DNA of 64,000 nucleotides from CAVVEC01 sp963770485. Lineage in GTDB: Bacteria; Acidobacteriota; Terriglobia; Terriglobales; Acidobacteriaceae. The stretch lies in assembly GCA_963770485.1 (NCBI GenBank), contig CAVYPX010000016.1, positions 496,001-560,000 on the forward strand. The letters are read 5' to 3'. The notes beneath the pieces are model-generated. The model ran no database searches. It was not told where the DNA came from and saw only the letters and a list, made by a program, of their open reading frames with translations. Shown one piece after another: positions 28,821-37,801 of the stretch (position 1 is its first letter; the number at the start of each line of letters is the position of its first letter). Both the position numbers and the translations under genes were made by a program.

Positions 28821-29471
28821 GGCTTCGCCCCCGTCGCTTAGATAGCGCTTGTTTATTTTGAAGGTTATGGTCGCGTGCGGCCAATGCTCCGGGCCGCTTG
28901 CTGATGCCCTTGAACCGTTATCTTCGGTCTCTGCATCCCGCCACGCTTACCGTCAGCGTCCCAATGTAAGTGGGCACCTACACTCTCGTGGTGACGCTCT
29001 TCTATGCATGAGCAGTGCCAATTTGGTATTTCGAGTAAGCCGCGTGTTTTGTGACGCCTGGCTGTCCCAATTCGGGAATGTCAGGGAGGAGCGTCTCAAA
29101 GCGAGAGAAAAAATCTAAGAATAACAATCTCACCCGTCTCAGTCTCACCAAGAACGAGGCCGAGTTCGCATCCGAAACGAACAGCACAGGCACGACCGCA
29201 ATCCAACCCGAAAGCTGGCTTCGGAATCCGCGACGCCACGTAAACCTCGAATAGCGAAGATGTTACGTTTTCTCCGGCCCGTGAAACGAACTTCATTCTA
29301 AAGTGCTAGTTCCTCGGCTACTGGTCTTATGTTTCGCTCTCAATTAGTCTCGGCGATTAAAGTGCTCTAAGGCAGGGAAGTTTTGCGATGTGGTTTTCGC
29401 GTCGTGTGATCGTTCGATGATTTGTCGAGGATCTTTCGCCGCGAACAATGCTTTAGCACCAGGAGGAAAGG
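28821..29471. other. Long divergent intergenic region upstream of the EPS cluster
   Basis: No credible gene is found in these ~650 bp. The region must carry the EPS cluster promoter (minus) and the promoter of the secreted protein gene (plus). A repeated word TAAAGTGCT occurs near 29299 and 29359. I see no well-scoring -35/-10 pair and no clear RfaH-type ops element. A recruitment element for the NusG paralogue would be expected in the EPS leader on the minus strand. Confidence 0.5.
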
Positions 29472-30095
29472 GTGCGGAATCGCCACCAGAAGTCTTACAT
29501 TTGCCTAGTTTTTACGCTTGTCTCGTCGCTCTGTGCGCTGGCACAGTCGGGCAGCCCTACCGCCCCGCGAGCTAACCAGGGCCCAAATGCAACGCTGAGC
29601 CAGCCGGAACAGAAGCTGCTCGGTGCTGGGCTTATCGATTTCTCTGCAAGCGCTCTGGCGTATAGGGAATTCGGGCTGCCCGATGCACCCAGCGCCACCA
29701 AGGCCGATGATACTGCGACCCCGGAGCCAACAGCCCCTCCCGATCCCCCCATCAGAAAAGGATCGGAAGGTGCGCCCGCAGCTGCTACCGGACCCTCACT
29801 CGAAGGCGTCGCCGACCGGCATTATTGGGCATTTACAAGTGTGATGCTCGGGGCTAGCGTTGCAGACGCGGAGTTGACCCAGCGTTGCCAGCAGGAAAAG
29901 ACTTGCAGCTACGTTCCGCCCTCTCTACGCAGCCGCACGGCCATGTATGGAATCGGGCTGCCCGCGGATTTTGCAGTCGCCTATCTCACCTACCACATGA
30001 AGGCCAAACACAATCACTTTTGGTACGTTCCCTCAGCGCTTGTAACCGGGGCTAACATCTATGTAGGCATACACGCGTATCGCAGGCTCCGCTAA
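29472..30095 (+). CDS. Signal-peptide protein with C-terminal membrane segments, unknown function
   Basis: A 207-residue protein starting at GTG 29472, clearly set by the ribosome-binding site AGGAGGAAAG immediately upstream. It has a signal peptide (YICLVFTLVSSLCALAQ), a Pro/Ala-rich disordered section (~60-105), then a conserved-looking part with two short hydrophobic segments (YWAFTSVMLGASVADAE, GIGLPADFAVAYLTYHM) and a pair of Cys (CQQEKTC). I do not recognise the family. Its divergent position next to the EPS cluster suggests an envelope role, which is inference. Confidence 0.75.
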   Translation: MRNRHQKSYICLVFTLVSSLCALAQSGSPTAPRANQGPNATLSQPEQKLLGAGLIDFSASALAYREFGLPDAPSATKADDTATPEPTAPPDPPIRKGSEGAPAAATGPSLEGVADRHYWAFTSVMLGASVADAELTQRCQQEKTCSYVPPSLRSRTAMYGIGLPADFAVAYLTYHMKAKHNHFWYVPSALVTGANIYVGIHAYRRLR

Positions 30096-30164
30096 TCCGG
30101 CGAGCCCGCCCTCCCGGCCAGGTTCCGGCGGGTTCTAAGTACAGTAATCTGAGACGGTGCGAAT

Positions 30165-30184
30165 GGGCTCTTCCCTGAGAGCCC
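30165..30184 (+). terminator. Stem-loop after the signal-peptide protein gene
   Basis: GGGCTCT...AGAGCCC forms a 7-bp stem with a 6-base loop 70 bp after the stop codon. There is no T run after it, so termination efficiency is uncertain. Confidence 0.45.
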
Positions 30185-30219
30185 ACAATCTATTAGCCGC
30201 GTTGTTCTTCGTTGACCTT

Positions 30220-30240
30220 GGTCACTGGTACTGTGTGACC
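30220..30240. promoter_or_regulatory. Inverted repeat upstream of the first Flp-pilin gene
   Basis: GGTCAC and GTGACC flank a 9-base spacer, about 130 bp before the pilin start, a typical enhancer distance for a sigma-54 activator. An 11-base word GGTTACAGCCG also occurs twice nearby (30258 and 30320). Binding by the response regulator at 31278 is speculation. Confidence 0.35.
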
Positions 30241-30371
30241 TGGGTTACCGCCATTCGGTTACAGCCGTAAGTGCAATCCAACCAATGAGCTATTGCCTCC
30301 CCGCCGCGAATAGCGCAATCTGGTTACAGCCGCAAACAATGAACATTTTGGGCTGGAGAGACGAGAAGTTG

Positions 30372-30536
30372 ATGAAGCTGCTTCATCGAATGTGGTCGCA
30401 GGAGGAAGGCCAGGACATTGCCGAATACGCGGTGATGCTGGCCGTTATCCTAGTGATCGTGGTGGGCACAATCCGATTGATCGGAACAAACGCCAACCAG
30501 GTATTCTCCAGCGTCGCCAGTTCCATTACTGGCTAG
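30372..30536 (+). CDS. Flp-type (type IVb) prepilin
   Basis: A 54-residue protein from ATG 30372 (an upstream in-frame ATG at 30339 would add 11 residues). It shows the Flp pattern: a short charged leader ending ...SQEEG, then QDIAEYAVMLAVILVIVV, where the peptidase would cut after Gly and the Glu at +5 is present, followed by one hydrophobic helix and NQVFSSVASSITG. No tad/cpa assembly genes are in the window. It is nearly the twin of the minus-strand gene at 32807-32974. Confidence 0.85.
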   Translation: MKLLHRMWSQEEGQDIAEYAVMLAVILVIVVGTIRLIGTNANQVFSSVASSITG

Positions 30537-30566
30537 TACGGATGTAGTGCATGGAGGGGAGAGCAT

Positions 30567-30695
30567 ATGGATAACTGTATTGAGAAAGAATGGACACCGA
30601 GCGCGGTCGTAGACATCGCTGAATATGCGGTGGTGCTGGCAATTACGCTGGTGACCATGGTTGGGCTGCTGCGATTCCTGGGTTTTGTTGGGTAG
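30567..30695 (+). CDS. Very short Flp-like protein (42 aa)
   Basis: A 42-residue frame from ATG 30567, preceded by a strong ribosome-binding site (GGAGGGGAGAG), 30 bp after the first pilin gene. It reads MDNCIEKEWTPSAV, then VDIAEYAVVLAITLVTMVGL, ending RFLGFVG. The Flp core DIAEYAV and hydrophobic helix are kept, but the Gly before the cleavage site is replaced (AVVDIAEY) and the C-terminal part after the helix is missing. It may be a minor pilin, a membrane-anchored regulator of the pilin, or a decaying copy. The good ribosome-binding site argues for real translation. Confidence 0.65.
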   Translation: MDNCIEKEWTPSAVVDIAEYAVVLAITLVTMVGLLRFLGFVG

Positions 30696-31277
30696 TCGAA
30701 GGCCGATCCAAACCAAGGCCCGGAGGAGTCGCGGGTAGTTGCGTGCGCCAAGCGATCCTCGCCGGTGAGACCTGCAAAAGAATCCTGGCGCCCCAGAGTT
30801 CCAACTAGCCCGCTCGGCCCCCTCCGCCATGGCAGCGTCATCGCAGGTTTGCCTCCCGATTGACATAGTCCAGTTCGCTGCTTAGGCAAGCGCGATTAGG
30901 CGCATGCGACGAAGCTTGTTCGTCTTTCGTAACAAGCAACGTGCCCCGACTCTTGACCGGCCATCCCGTGATAACAAGAACTTGGCGTTGCGGCCAAAAG
31001 GCAGCGCCCTCTCCCAATATGTCTGTTATCAAAGTTGCCATTTGGCCGTACGCCGTATTCTTGTGCCGCGGCACTCATTCCAGTGGCGGCTGGGATCTGC
31101 TGCGGCTCAGCCGGAACAGACCCGCCGAGCGACCCGTCGGAACCGAGCCTTCGCGTTGGTCCCCTGCAAATCCTAGAAAAAATCTGCGAACAGGAAGCCT
31201 GGGGAGGCAAAACCCAACCACGCTCATGGCCGTTCCATGTTCGAAACCAGCCTTTCTTCTCTCCCCGAGGGCCCCGA
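30696..31277. other. Non-coding stretch before the response regulator gene
   Basis: Open frames exist in several phases but none has a ribosome-binding site, recognisable domain or coding-like composition. The stretch probably holds the regulator's promoter and the 3' end of the pilin transcript. Confidence 0.5.
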
Positions 31278-32642
31278 ATGCATAAAGACAAAGTGTTGAT
31301 TGTAGAGGACGAGAAAGAAATCTGTGACGTGCTGTGCGATTATCTCGAAAACAAAGGATATGAGGTTACCACGGCCGATACCTGCGCTCAGGCAGAGCAG
31401 GTGTGGCGCGCCATGCGGCCCGATGTGGTCGTGCTGGATCACAGTCTGCCGGATGGGACCTCGTTGGCTCTCATTCCGCGCCTGAAGGCGTTTGATCCGT
31501 CGATTCAGGTCATCATCCTCACCGGATATGGCTCGATTGATCTAGCCGTGGAGGCGATTAAGCTGGGAGCGGAGCAGTTCTTGACCAAGCCTGCCGAGCT
31601 GGCGACTCTGTATATCGTGATCCAGCGCAGCCTGGAGAACCAGCGCAATCATCGCCGGCAGCTGGCAGAAAAGAACCGGTTGCGCCGTCAGACACTGAAT
31701 CCCTTCCTGGGTAAGAGCCAGCGCGTGCGGGATCTCGCCGAATACGCCCACAAAGTGGCCTTGAATGATAGCCCGGTTCTAATCCAGGGAGAAACAGGCA
31801 CAGGCAAGGGAGTGCTGGCCCGGTGGTTGCACCAGAACGGTCCCCGGGCATCCGAGCCGTTCGTCGATCTGAACTGTGGTGGTCTGTCCCACGATCTGTT
31901 GGAAAGCGAGTTGTTCGGATACGAACGAGGTGCTTTTACTGGGGCCGTACAAAACAAAAATGGGCTGCTGGAAATCGCGCATCGGGGAACCGTGTTTCTC
32001 GATGAAATCGGGGACGTGGATCTGGCCGTCCAGCCGAAGCTGCTGAAGGTCCTGGAGGAGAAACAGTTTCGCAGGCTGGGAGACGTTCGCGATCGCAAAG
32101 TCGATATTCGTTTGATCGCGGCAACGCATCAGGTCATGGCGCGCCTGGTGCACGACAGGCAATTTCGTGACGACCTATACTTCCGTATTAGCACGATCCC
32201 CATCGCCGTTCCCTCTCTGCGCGAACGAGCCGAAGACATACCCATGCTGAGCGCCCACATCCTCAGTCACCTGGCGGCCGACATTGGTACCCACGAATTT
32301 GAGTTGACCGAAGGCGCCTCGCGCGCTCTGCAGAGTTATTCCTGGCCGGGAAATATCCGGGAATTGAGAAATGTTCTGGAACGCGCCGTACTCATTACTG
32401 GGAACCCAATCCTGACCGAGCAGGATTTGCATTTCGATGTGCAAGTCGAGCAGAACCTGGCCAGCGGCGGGCAATGGAGAACTTTAGAGGAGATGGAACG
32501 CCAGTACATCGAGCACGTACTTCGCAAAGAAAACGGGCGAGTCGAGACTGCAGCCAGAAAGCTCGGCATCCCGCGCAGCTCTCTCTATCACAAACTCAAA
32601 CAGTACAAAATAGACCGTCCCGGATTGCGACCGGTGTCCTAG
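31278..32642 (+). CDS. Sigma-54-dependent response regulator, NtrC family
   Basis: 454 residues from ATG 31278, chosen because it begins the receiver domain (MHKDKVLIVEDEKEICDVL) and has GAGGG seven bases upstream; the frame is open further upstream but without domain content. Receiver: phospho-acceptor Asp in DVVVLDHSLPDG (~52), Lys in FLTKPAE. AAA+ domain: Walker A GETGTGKG (~171), GAFTGA sigma-54 contact loop (~218), Walker B GTVFLDEIGD. The C-terminal Fis-type helix-turn-helix reads ENGRVETAARKLGIPRSSLY. No histidine kinase gene is nearby. Its place between the Flp-like genes suggests control of them. Confidence 0.95.
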   Translation: MHKDKVLIVEDEKEICDVLCDYLENKGYEVTTADTCAQAEQVWRAMRPDVVVLDHSLPDGTSLALIPRLKAFDPSIQVIILTGYGSIDLAVEAIKLGAEQFLTKPAELATLYIVIQRSLENQRNHRRQLAEKNRLRRQTLNPFLGKSQRVRDLAEYAHKVALNDSPVLIQGETGTGKGVLARWLHQNGPRASEPFVDLNCGGLSHDLLESELFGYERGAFTGAVQNKNGLLEIAHRGTVFLDEIGDVDLAVQPKLLKVLEEKQFRRLGDVRDRKVDIRLIAATHQVMARLVHDRQFRDDLYFRISTIPIAVPSLRERAEDIPMLSAHILSHLAADIGTHEFELTEGASRALQSYSWPGNIRELRNVLERAVLITGNPILTEQDLHFDVQVEQNLASGGQWRTLEEMERQYIEHVLRKENGRVETAARKLGIPRSSLYHKLKQYKIDRPGLRPVS

Positions 32643-32806
32643 CCGGCCAGAACTCCCAGGCTGAGAATTCTCTTTGGAACCGGAAAGCCCGCGCGTCCGT
32701 GATTCAACGATTGCCGGCCTGTTCGACAACGCCCAGCGCCAGGCGAGAGAATCCCGCGCTCTAGCCGCACGCATCCCGAAGCCTAAGTCCCCCGCGTGCC
32801 CCGATT

Positions 32807-32974
32807 TCACTGCCCGATTGAGCTGGCGACGCTGGAGAAAACGGTATTGGAACTGGATCCGATCAGCCGAATGGTTCCTACTACTAGAACCAGAATTACG
32901 GCGAGCATGACGGCGTACTCCGCAATGTCTTGACCTTGATCGTCGGACCACAGTCTCTTAATCAGTCCTGCCAT
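32807..32974 (-). CDS. Flp-type (type IVb) prepilin, minus strand
   Basis: A 55-residue frame from ATG 32974 to TGA 32807, with a strong ribosome-binding site (GGAGGGG four bases before the start). It reads MAGLIKRLWSDDQG, then QDIAEYAVMLAVILVLVV and GTIRLIGSSSNTVFSSVASS. Cleavage after Gly14 with Glu at +5 is expected. It is very similar to the plus-strand pilin at 30372 in both core and C-terminus, so the two are recent paralogues placed on opposite strands around the sigma-54 regulator. Confidence 0.87.
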   Translation of the reverse strand: MAGLIKRLWSDDQGQDIAEYAVMLAVILVLVVGTIRLIGSSSNTVFSSVASSIGQ

Positions 32975-33019
32975 ACTACCCCTCCGCTGTTATCTGTTTG
33001 TTGTTGTCCGTTTGTGGCG

Positions 33020-33036
33020 TGCACCCATGATGCCGG
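33020..33036 (-). promoter_or_regulatory. Candidate sigma-54 (-24/-12) promoter for the minus-strand pilin
   Basis: Read on the minus strand, CCGGCATCATGGGTGCA has the invariant GG and GC exactly 10 bases apart and matches the TGGCACG-N4-TTGCW consensus in most core positions. It would start transcription about 35 bp before the pilin ATG. The alternative is a sigma-70 element with TTGACA near 33049-33054 and a poor -10. Confidence 0.45.
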
Positions 33037-33131
33037 GATGGGGCGCACTTGTCAAATTAAACCTGTTTCAAGGCTGTGGATTTTATCGGAGGGCCTATGG
33101 CTCCGCTCTGGCAGGTCTAGAATAGGCAGCC

Positions 33132-34055
33132 ATGGGTTCTGTGCTCGAGTTCGAGAGTGTTACGAAGGAATACCGCAGTTTTCCGGCTCGGCGTCACCTG
33201 CGCGCCCTCGACTGCTTCACCCTGAACGTGGAAGCGGGAGAAATCCTCGGCTTTCTGGGCCCGAACGGGGCGGGCAAAAGTACGGCTATCCACCTTGCAA
33301 TGGGCTTTATGCGGCCCACCAGCGGCTCCGGTCGTCTGCTGGGAGAACGCTTCGGTCATGCGCCCACCCGCCGTCGTGTTGGCTTTCTGGCCGAGAACGT
33401 TGCCCTCTACCATCGTCGAGCGGAACGGTTGGTGCGCTTTTATGGAGCACTCAATGGAATGAGGGGCTCGCATCTGGAGAGGCGGGCGCGACAGGTTCTC
33501 GAGATGGTTGGGTTACAGGGTGACTTGAACCGGAATGTTGGCAAGTTCTCTCGCGGCATGTTGCAACGAGTGGGATTGGCCGAGGCCATGGTGAATGACC
33601 CCGAATTGCTGATTCTGGATGAACCCACCTCAGCGTTGGATCCGCTGGCACGGGTAACGGTTCGCGAGCTTCTCTTGAACGCGCGGTCCGCTGGCAAAAC
33701 CATCTTTCTGAGTTCCCACTTGCTTTCCGAAGTCGAACTGGTGTGCGACCGGGTCGCAGTACTTCATCGCGGCCAGTTGGTCCGGATGGGGAGAACTGCC
33801 GATCTTCTGCAAGCCAGTGCGCAGACCCAGATTGTGGCTCGCGGCATTACGACAGCGTTCCTCGACGGGGCTGTGGCCCGGGATGGGATCGTCAGCTTTT
33901 CCATACCCGCCAACCAGCAACGCGCGACGATGGAGCGGGTTTGGAGCATGGGAGGCGAGATCGTAAGCGTGAATCCCATGCGACGCTCCCTGGAAGAGGT
34001 TTTCCTGGAAGTCACGGCCGCTCCGCAGTCTTCTGATTCGGAAGGCGTCGAATGA
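33132..34055 (+). CDS. ABC transporter ATP-binding protein
   Basis: A 307-residue ATPase with all motifs: Walker A LGPNGAGKST (~45), signature-like KFSRGMLQRVGLAEAM (variant SRGM instead of SGGQ), Walker B LLILDEPTSALDP, and H-loop FLSSHLL. It is of the ABC-2/NatA type with a C-terminal extension of about 80 residues. It overlaps the permease gene by 4 bp (ATGA). The substrate is unknown; Nat-like, Cu-processing and export systems share this layout. Confidence 0.93.
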   Translation: MGSVLEFESVTKEYRSFPARRHLRALDCFTLNVEAGEILGFLGPNGAGKSTAIHLAMGFMRPTSGSGRLLGERFGHAPTRRRVGFLAENVALYHRRAERLVRFYGALNGMRGSHLERRARQVLEMVGLQGDLNRNVGKFSRGMLQRVGLAEAMVNDPELLILDEPTSALDPLARVTVRELLLNARSAGKTIFLSSHLLSEVELVCDRVAVLHRGQLVRMGRTADLLQASAQTQIVARGITTAFLDGAVARDGIVSFSIPANQQRATMERVWSMGGEIVSVNPMRRSLEEVFLEVTAAPQSSDSEGVE

Positions 34056-34765
34056 AACCTGTCCTTCTGATCGCGATCAATTTCGTTCGTGAACAGCGCT
34101 GGCCGATCTTCGTCCTTCTGCTCTGGGTTTTGCTCCTTGCGTTTCTCGGATTGGTGACCGACATCCGCCGCGAAAGGGAAGATCTGCTCTTCGTCTTCAA
34201 GCAGGTCGCAATCTACGTGGTCGCCTTCAGTATCTTCTTTGGCGGTTCGGCGATCTACAACGAGCGCAGATCTCGCCGGATTCTGGGCGTACTCTCCAAG
34301 GCAGTCGGGCGCCAGCGGTACCTCTCAGGCCTGGTGCTGGGGGTAACCATGGCCGGCGCCATCTACTGTTTTGCTCTCGGGATCACGGGAAGCTGGACCC
34401 TAGGAGAGGCGGGATTTCCGGTTTCACAAATCTGGTACCTGATGCTCTGCTTGGTAGCTGCCTGTACGCTGGCTGGAACCGTCGCCCTGACCTTTTCCAC
34501 GTTTCTCAACCCATTCCTGGCGGCAGGCGCCACCGCGGCGGTGCTGCTGGGACTGCCAGCGCTGGTGGGACGCGCCCTGGGACCGCAGTGGGAATATGTA
34601 ATCCCGGTTTGGCCGCTGGCCGCGAAAGTCGTACAGGCTTCCTTTGACTCGCCGGGAGGGGCAGCCTGGTTTCCGCTGGGTCTGGCAGCGGTGGAGACGC
34701 TGGCGTTCTGGCTGCTGGCCGCCCGAATCTTTTCCTACGTGGATATCGCGGTCGCGGTGGAGTGA
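34052..34765 (+). CDS. ABC-2 type permease
   Basis: A 237-residue membrane protein with about six hydrophobic segments (for example WPIFVLLLWVLLLAFLGL, VAIYVVAFSIFFGG, AGATAAVLLGLPALVG), coupled to the ATP-binding protein by a 4-bp overlap. It is shorter than usual ABC-2 permeases and has a conserved-looking first cytosolic loop YNERRSRRILGVLSKAVGR, which in this family contacts the ATPase. Together they form a small exporter of unknown substrate. Confidence 0.85.
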   Translation: MKPVLLIAINFVREQRWPIFVLLLWVLLLAFLGLVTDIRREREDLLFVFKQVAIYVVAFSIFFGGSAIYNERRSRRILGVLSKAVGRQRYLSGLVLGVTMAGAIYCFALGITGSWTLGEAGFPVSQIWYLMLCLVAACTLAGTVALTFSTFLNPFLAAGATAAVLLGLPALVGRALGPQWEYVIPVWPLAAKVVQASFDSPGGAAWFPLGLAAVETLAFWLLAARIFSYVDIAVAVE

Positions 34766-34795
34766 GCTGCGCGGCCCGGCCACAGATCACGTGGA

Positions 34796-34815
34796 GACAG
34801 CCGCCCCCGGCTGTC
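34796..34815. terminator. Stem-loop between convergent genes
   Basis: GACAGCCG and CGGCTGTC form a perfect 8-bp stem with a CCCC loop, lying between the ABC permease stop (+) and the nuoN stop (-). It lacks a T run, so it may act mainly as an mRNA 3' barrier. Confidence 0.5.
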
Positions 34816-34832
34816 CGGCCCGGCGGTGCCAA

Positions 34833-36290
34833 TCAGCGTGCCCACTCACCTGCCGTGCGAGCGGCGTAGTCGAGCAATCGTCCGGGTAGGACGCCGAGGT
34901 AAATCGTTGCCACCAGGCTGATTGCCAGGGCAGTGCCGAGTCCCACTGGAATCCTCGACACCGGTATCTCCTCTCGCGGCTCGCGCATATACATCATCAC
35001 GATCAGCCGCAAGTAGTAGTACGAGGCCACGGCGCTATTGAGAACGCCAATGACCACGAGCCCAACCAGATTGGCCTGCAGCGCCGCGCTGAACACGTAG
35101 AATTTGGCGAAGAATCCACCGGTGATCGGGATGCCGATTAGCGAGAGCAGAAAGATGGTCAGAGTTGCGGCCAGAAGGGGAGAACGGCGTCCCAGCCCCG
35201 CGTAGTCTTCCAGCGTGACGTAGCGCTCGCCCGCGCCGCCGAAATGACTGACCACCGCAAACGCGCCCACGTTCATGGCGGCATACGAGGCGGTGTAAAA
35301 CATCGCTGCGGGAATACCATTGTTCGGCAAAGCGGCAAAGGCAACTAGCAAGTATCCGGCATGAGCGATGGAAGAGTAAGCCAGCAGACGCTTCACATTG
35401 TCCTGCACCAGCGCCCCGATATTACCTAGGGTCATCGAAAGCGCGGCCACGACCCAAATCAGCCCGACGCGCCCCGGAGCATTGGCCTCGAACATGATCC
35501 GCAGCAGCACCGCGAATACTGCGGCCTTTGGAGCGGTGGACATGAACCCGACCACCGGCGATGGCGCGCCCTCATACACATCTGGAGTCCAGACATGAAA
35601 GGGAGCTGCCGCGACCTTGAAGCCCAAGCCTACGAACATGAGTGCGACGCCGACGTAGGCGAGCACCGATATCTGCCCTGAACGAAGAGCATCTCCGATA
35701 ACCTTAATGCTCGTCGAACCTGTCGCTCCAAACATCAGTGCGACTCCATACAGGAAAAACGCGGTGGCAAAGGAACCGAGCAGGAAATACTTGACTGAAG
35801 ATTCGCTGCTGATGGCGGCGCGCCGCCGGAAGCCCGCCAGGATGTAAGTGGAAATCGAAGAGATCTCCAACGCGATGAAGATCAGAACCAGTTCCACCGC
35901 CGACGACATCAAGCTCATGCCCACGGCGCCAAACAAGATCAACGCGTAGTATTCGCCGGCGCGAATTTCCTGCACTTCCATGTACTCGTACGAAGTGAGT
36001 ATGACGAGGGCGGCTACCGCTGCAACCAGAAAATGGAAGAAGACGCTGAAACTGTCCACCTGCACCATGTTCCAGAAGCCCAAACCAGGATATTGCGTCT
36101 GGAGCAGAGTGGCGGCAAGTGCCGCCAGTGAACCTACCAGCGCGATGGTTCCCAGCGTCCTCTGACTGCGGCGCTCGTCCATTACCGGATCCAGCAGCAT
36201 CACGATCATGCCAAAAATCGTCAATACGATTTCCGGCAAAATGCGGATGTAGTCGGCAGCCTGAGGAATTATCTGTGTGCCGGCGTTCAC
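34833..36290 (-). CDS. nuoN: NADH-quinone oxidoreductase subunit N
   Basis: 485 residues from GTG 36290, which overlaps the nuoM stop (GTGA); a longer open frame upstream is only the nuoM gene in another phase. It is a proton-pumping antiporter-like subunit with about 14 membrane segments; conserved regions include GFKVAAAPFHVWTPDVYEGAPSP and KRLLAYSSIAHAGYLLVA with the key membrane Lys residues. It is the last gene of the complex I operon. Confidence 0.96.
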   Translation of the reverse strand: MNAGTQIIPQAADYIRILPEIVLTIFGMIVMLLDPVMDERRSQRTLGTIALVGSLAALAATLLQTQYPGLGFWNMVQVDSFSVFFHFLVAAVAALVILTSYEYMEVQEIRAGEYYALILFGAVGMSLMSSAVELVLIFIALEISSISTYILAGFRRRAAISSESSVKYFLLGSFATAFFLYGVALMFGATGSTSIKVIGDALRSGQISVLAYVGVALMFVGLGFKVAAAPFHVWTPDVYEGAPSPVVGFMSTAPKAAVFAVLLRIMFEANAPGRVGLIWVVAALSMTLGNIGALVQDNVKRLLAYSSIAHAGYLLVAFAALPNNGIPAAMFYTASYAAMNVGAFAVVSHFGGAGERYVTLEDYAGLGRRSPLLAATLTIFLLSLIGIPITGGFFAKFYVFSAALQANLVGLVVIGVLNSAVASYYYLRLIVMMYMREPREEIPVSRIPVGLGTALAISLVATIYLGVLPGRLLDYAARTAGEWAR

Positions 36291-37801
36291 TGGCCGACCA
36301 CCTTGCTCGCCATTTGCGTGAGCGGCGACAGCACCGTTTGTACGGCAGGATCGATAGCGTTCAACCAGACCAGGGGCGCCACACCCATGACCAGAGCGAC
36401 GGCCGCAGTCGGCCAAAGCGCCGCACGCTCGCGGCCGCTCAGATCGGGCAACGATAGGTTGACGTCGTGTTTGACTTTGCCAAAAAAGACCCGTTGATAC
36501 ATCCACAGCAAATAACAGGCGCTCCAGATTACCCCGGTCGCGCCCAAAATGCCGTACACCGGCCGATCGCGGAACGCACCGCTCAGCACCAGGAACTCAC
36601 CGATGAAGCCGTTGAGCAGCGGCAATCCTACGGATGCGAGCACAATGAACGAGAAAAATGTTGCGTAAACGGGCATGGGCGTGGCGAGGCCGCCGAACTC
36701 AGCGATCTCATAGGTATGCCGTCGTTCAAACAGGATTCCTGCGAGCATGAAAAGAGCGCCGGTGGAAACACCGTGGGCCAGCATGACGAAGGTCGCACCG
36801 TCGAGGCCGGCTTGTGTGAAGCTGAAAATGCCGAGCACGACAAACCCCAAGTGGCTGATCGATGAGTATGCAATCAGCTTCTTCAAGTTGGGTTGCACCA
36901 TGGCGACCAGTGCGCCGTAGATGATTCCGATCAGCGCCAGTATCATGATCCAGGGAGCGTTACTGCGCGACTGCTCGGGAAACAGGCCAAGGTTGAAGCG
37001 CAGCATACCGTACGTGCCCATCTTGAGCAGCACGCCAGCCAGCAACACGGACCCAGCGGTGGGCGCTTCCACGTGCGCGTCCGGGAGCCAGGTGTGAAAA
37101 GGGAAGAGCGGAACTTTTACCGCAAACGCGATAAAGAACCCCAGGAACAGCCAAGGCGCCGCCCCGACAAAGCCTCCCACCTGCCCGTTGCGGATCGCGC
37201 TTTCAATGGTGACGAAATCGAAGGTCCCCGTCTTTGCATAAAGCCACAGGATCGCCGCCAGCATGAACATAGAAGCGATCATCGTGTACAGAAAGAACTT
37301 CACCGCCGCGTAAACCCGGCGCTCGTGCCCGTAAATGCCAATCAGCAAGGCCATAGGAATCAGCGTGGCTTCCCAGAAGAAGTAAAAGAGAAACAGATCG
37401 AGGGAGACGAAAACCCCGATCAGTGCGGCTTCCAGAACCAGCAACAGGATGAAGAATTCCTTCACTCGCTCGTGAATTGACTTCCAGGAAATCAGCACGC
37501 AAAGCGGAGTAAGAAACGTAGTCAGGACAACCAGCCACATCGAAATTCCGTCGATCCCCATGTGGTAATGAATGTTGGGATTCGAGATCCACTGGTTGTT
37601 GACCTCGAACTGGAATCCGGCCTGGCCTCGCTGAAAGTGCACCGGCAAATGCACAGAGAGAACAAAATCCAGCAGTGAGACCACGAGAGCGAATACACGG
37701 ATGTCACGATCGCGGCGTGGGAACAGCAGCAACAGAATCCCACCCGCGAGAGGGATGAACGTCACGAGCGTCAGCATCGAACTGTCCAGGGCTGTGCTCA
37801 T
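36287..37801 (-). CDS. nuoM: NADH-quinone oxidoreductase subunit M
   Basis: 504 residues, about 14 membrane segments, with antiporter-like motifs PLFPFHTWLPDAHVEAPT and KKLIAYSSISHLGFVVLG. Its N-terminal helix has the conserved Glu in LLLVLEAALIGVF. ATG 37801 overlaps the nuoL stop by 4 bp. It is one of three proton-pumping subunits of complex I. Confidence 0.97.
   Translation of the reverse strand: MSTALDSSMLTLVTFIPLAGGILLLLFPRRDRDIRVFALVVSLLDFVLSVHLPVHFQRGQAGFQFEVNNQWISNPNIHYHMGIDGISMWLVVLTTFLTPLCVLISWKSIHERVKEFFILLLVLEAALIGVFVSLDLFLFYFFWEATLIPMALLIGIYGHERRVYAAVKFFLYTMIASMFMLAAILWLYAKTGTFDFVTIESAIRNGQVGGFVGAAPWLFLGFFIAFAVKVPLFPFHTWLPDAHVEAPTAGSVLLAGVLLKMGTYGMLRFNLGLFPEQSRSNAPWIMILALIGIIYGALVAMVQPNLKKLIAYSSISHLGFVVLGIFSFTQAGLDGATFVMLAHGVSTGALFMLAGILFERRHTYEIAEFGGLATPMPVYATFFSFIVLASVGLPLLNGFIGEFLVLSGAFRDRPVYGILGATGVIWSACYLLWMYQRVFFGKVKHDVNLSLPDLSGRERAALWPTAAVALVMGVAPLVWLNAIDPAVQTVLSPLTQMASKVVGQ

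Noticed and set aside
30896..31291. Minus-strand frame of 131 codons before the response regulator
   Set aside because: No ribosome-binding site, no domain, and a rival frame of equal length exists on the other strand.
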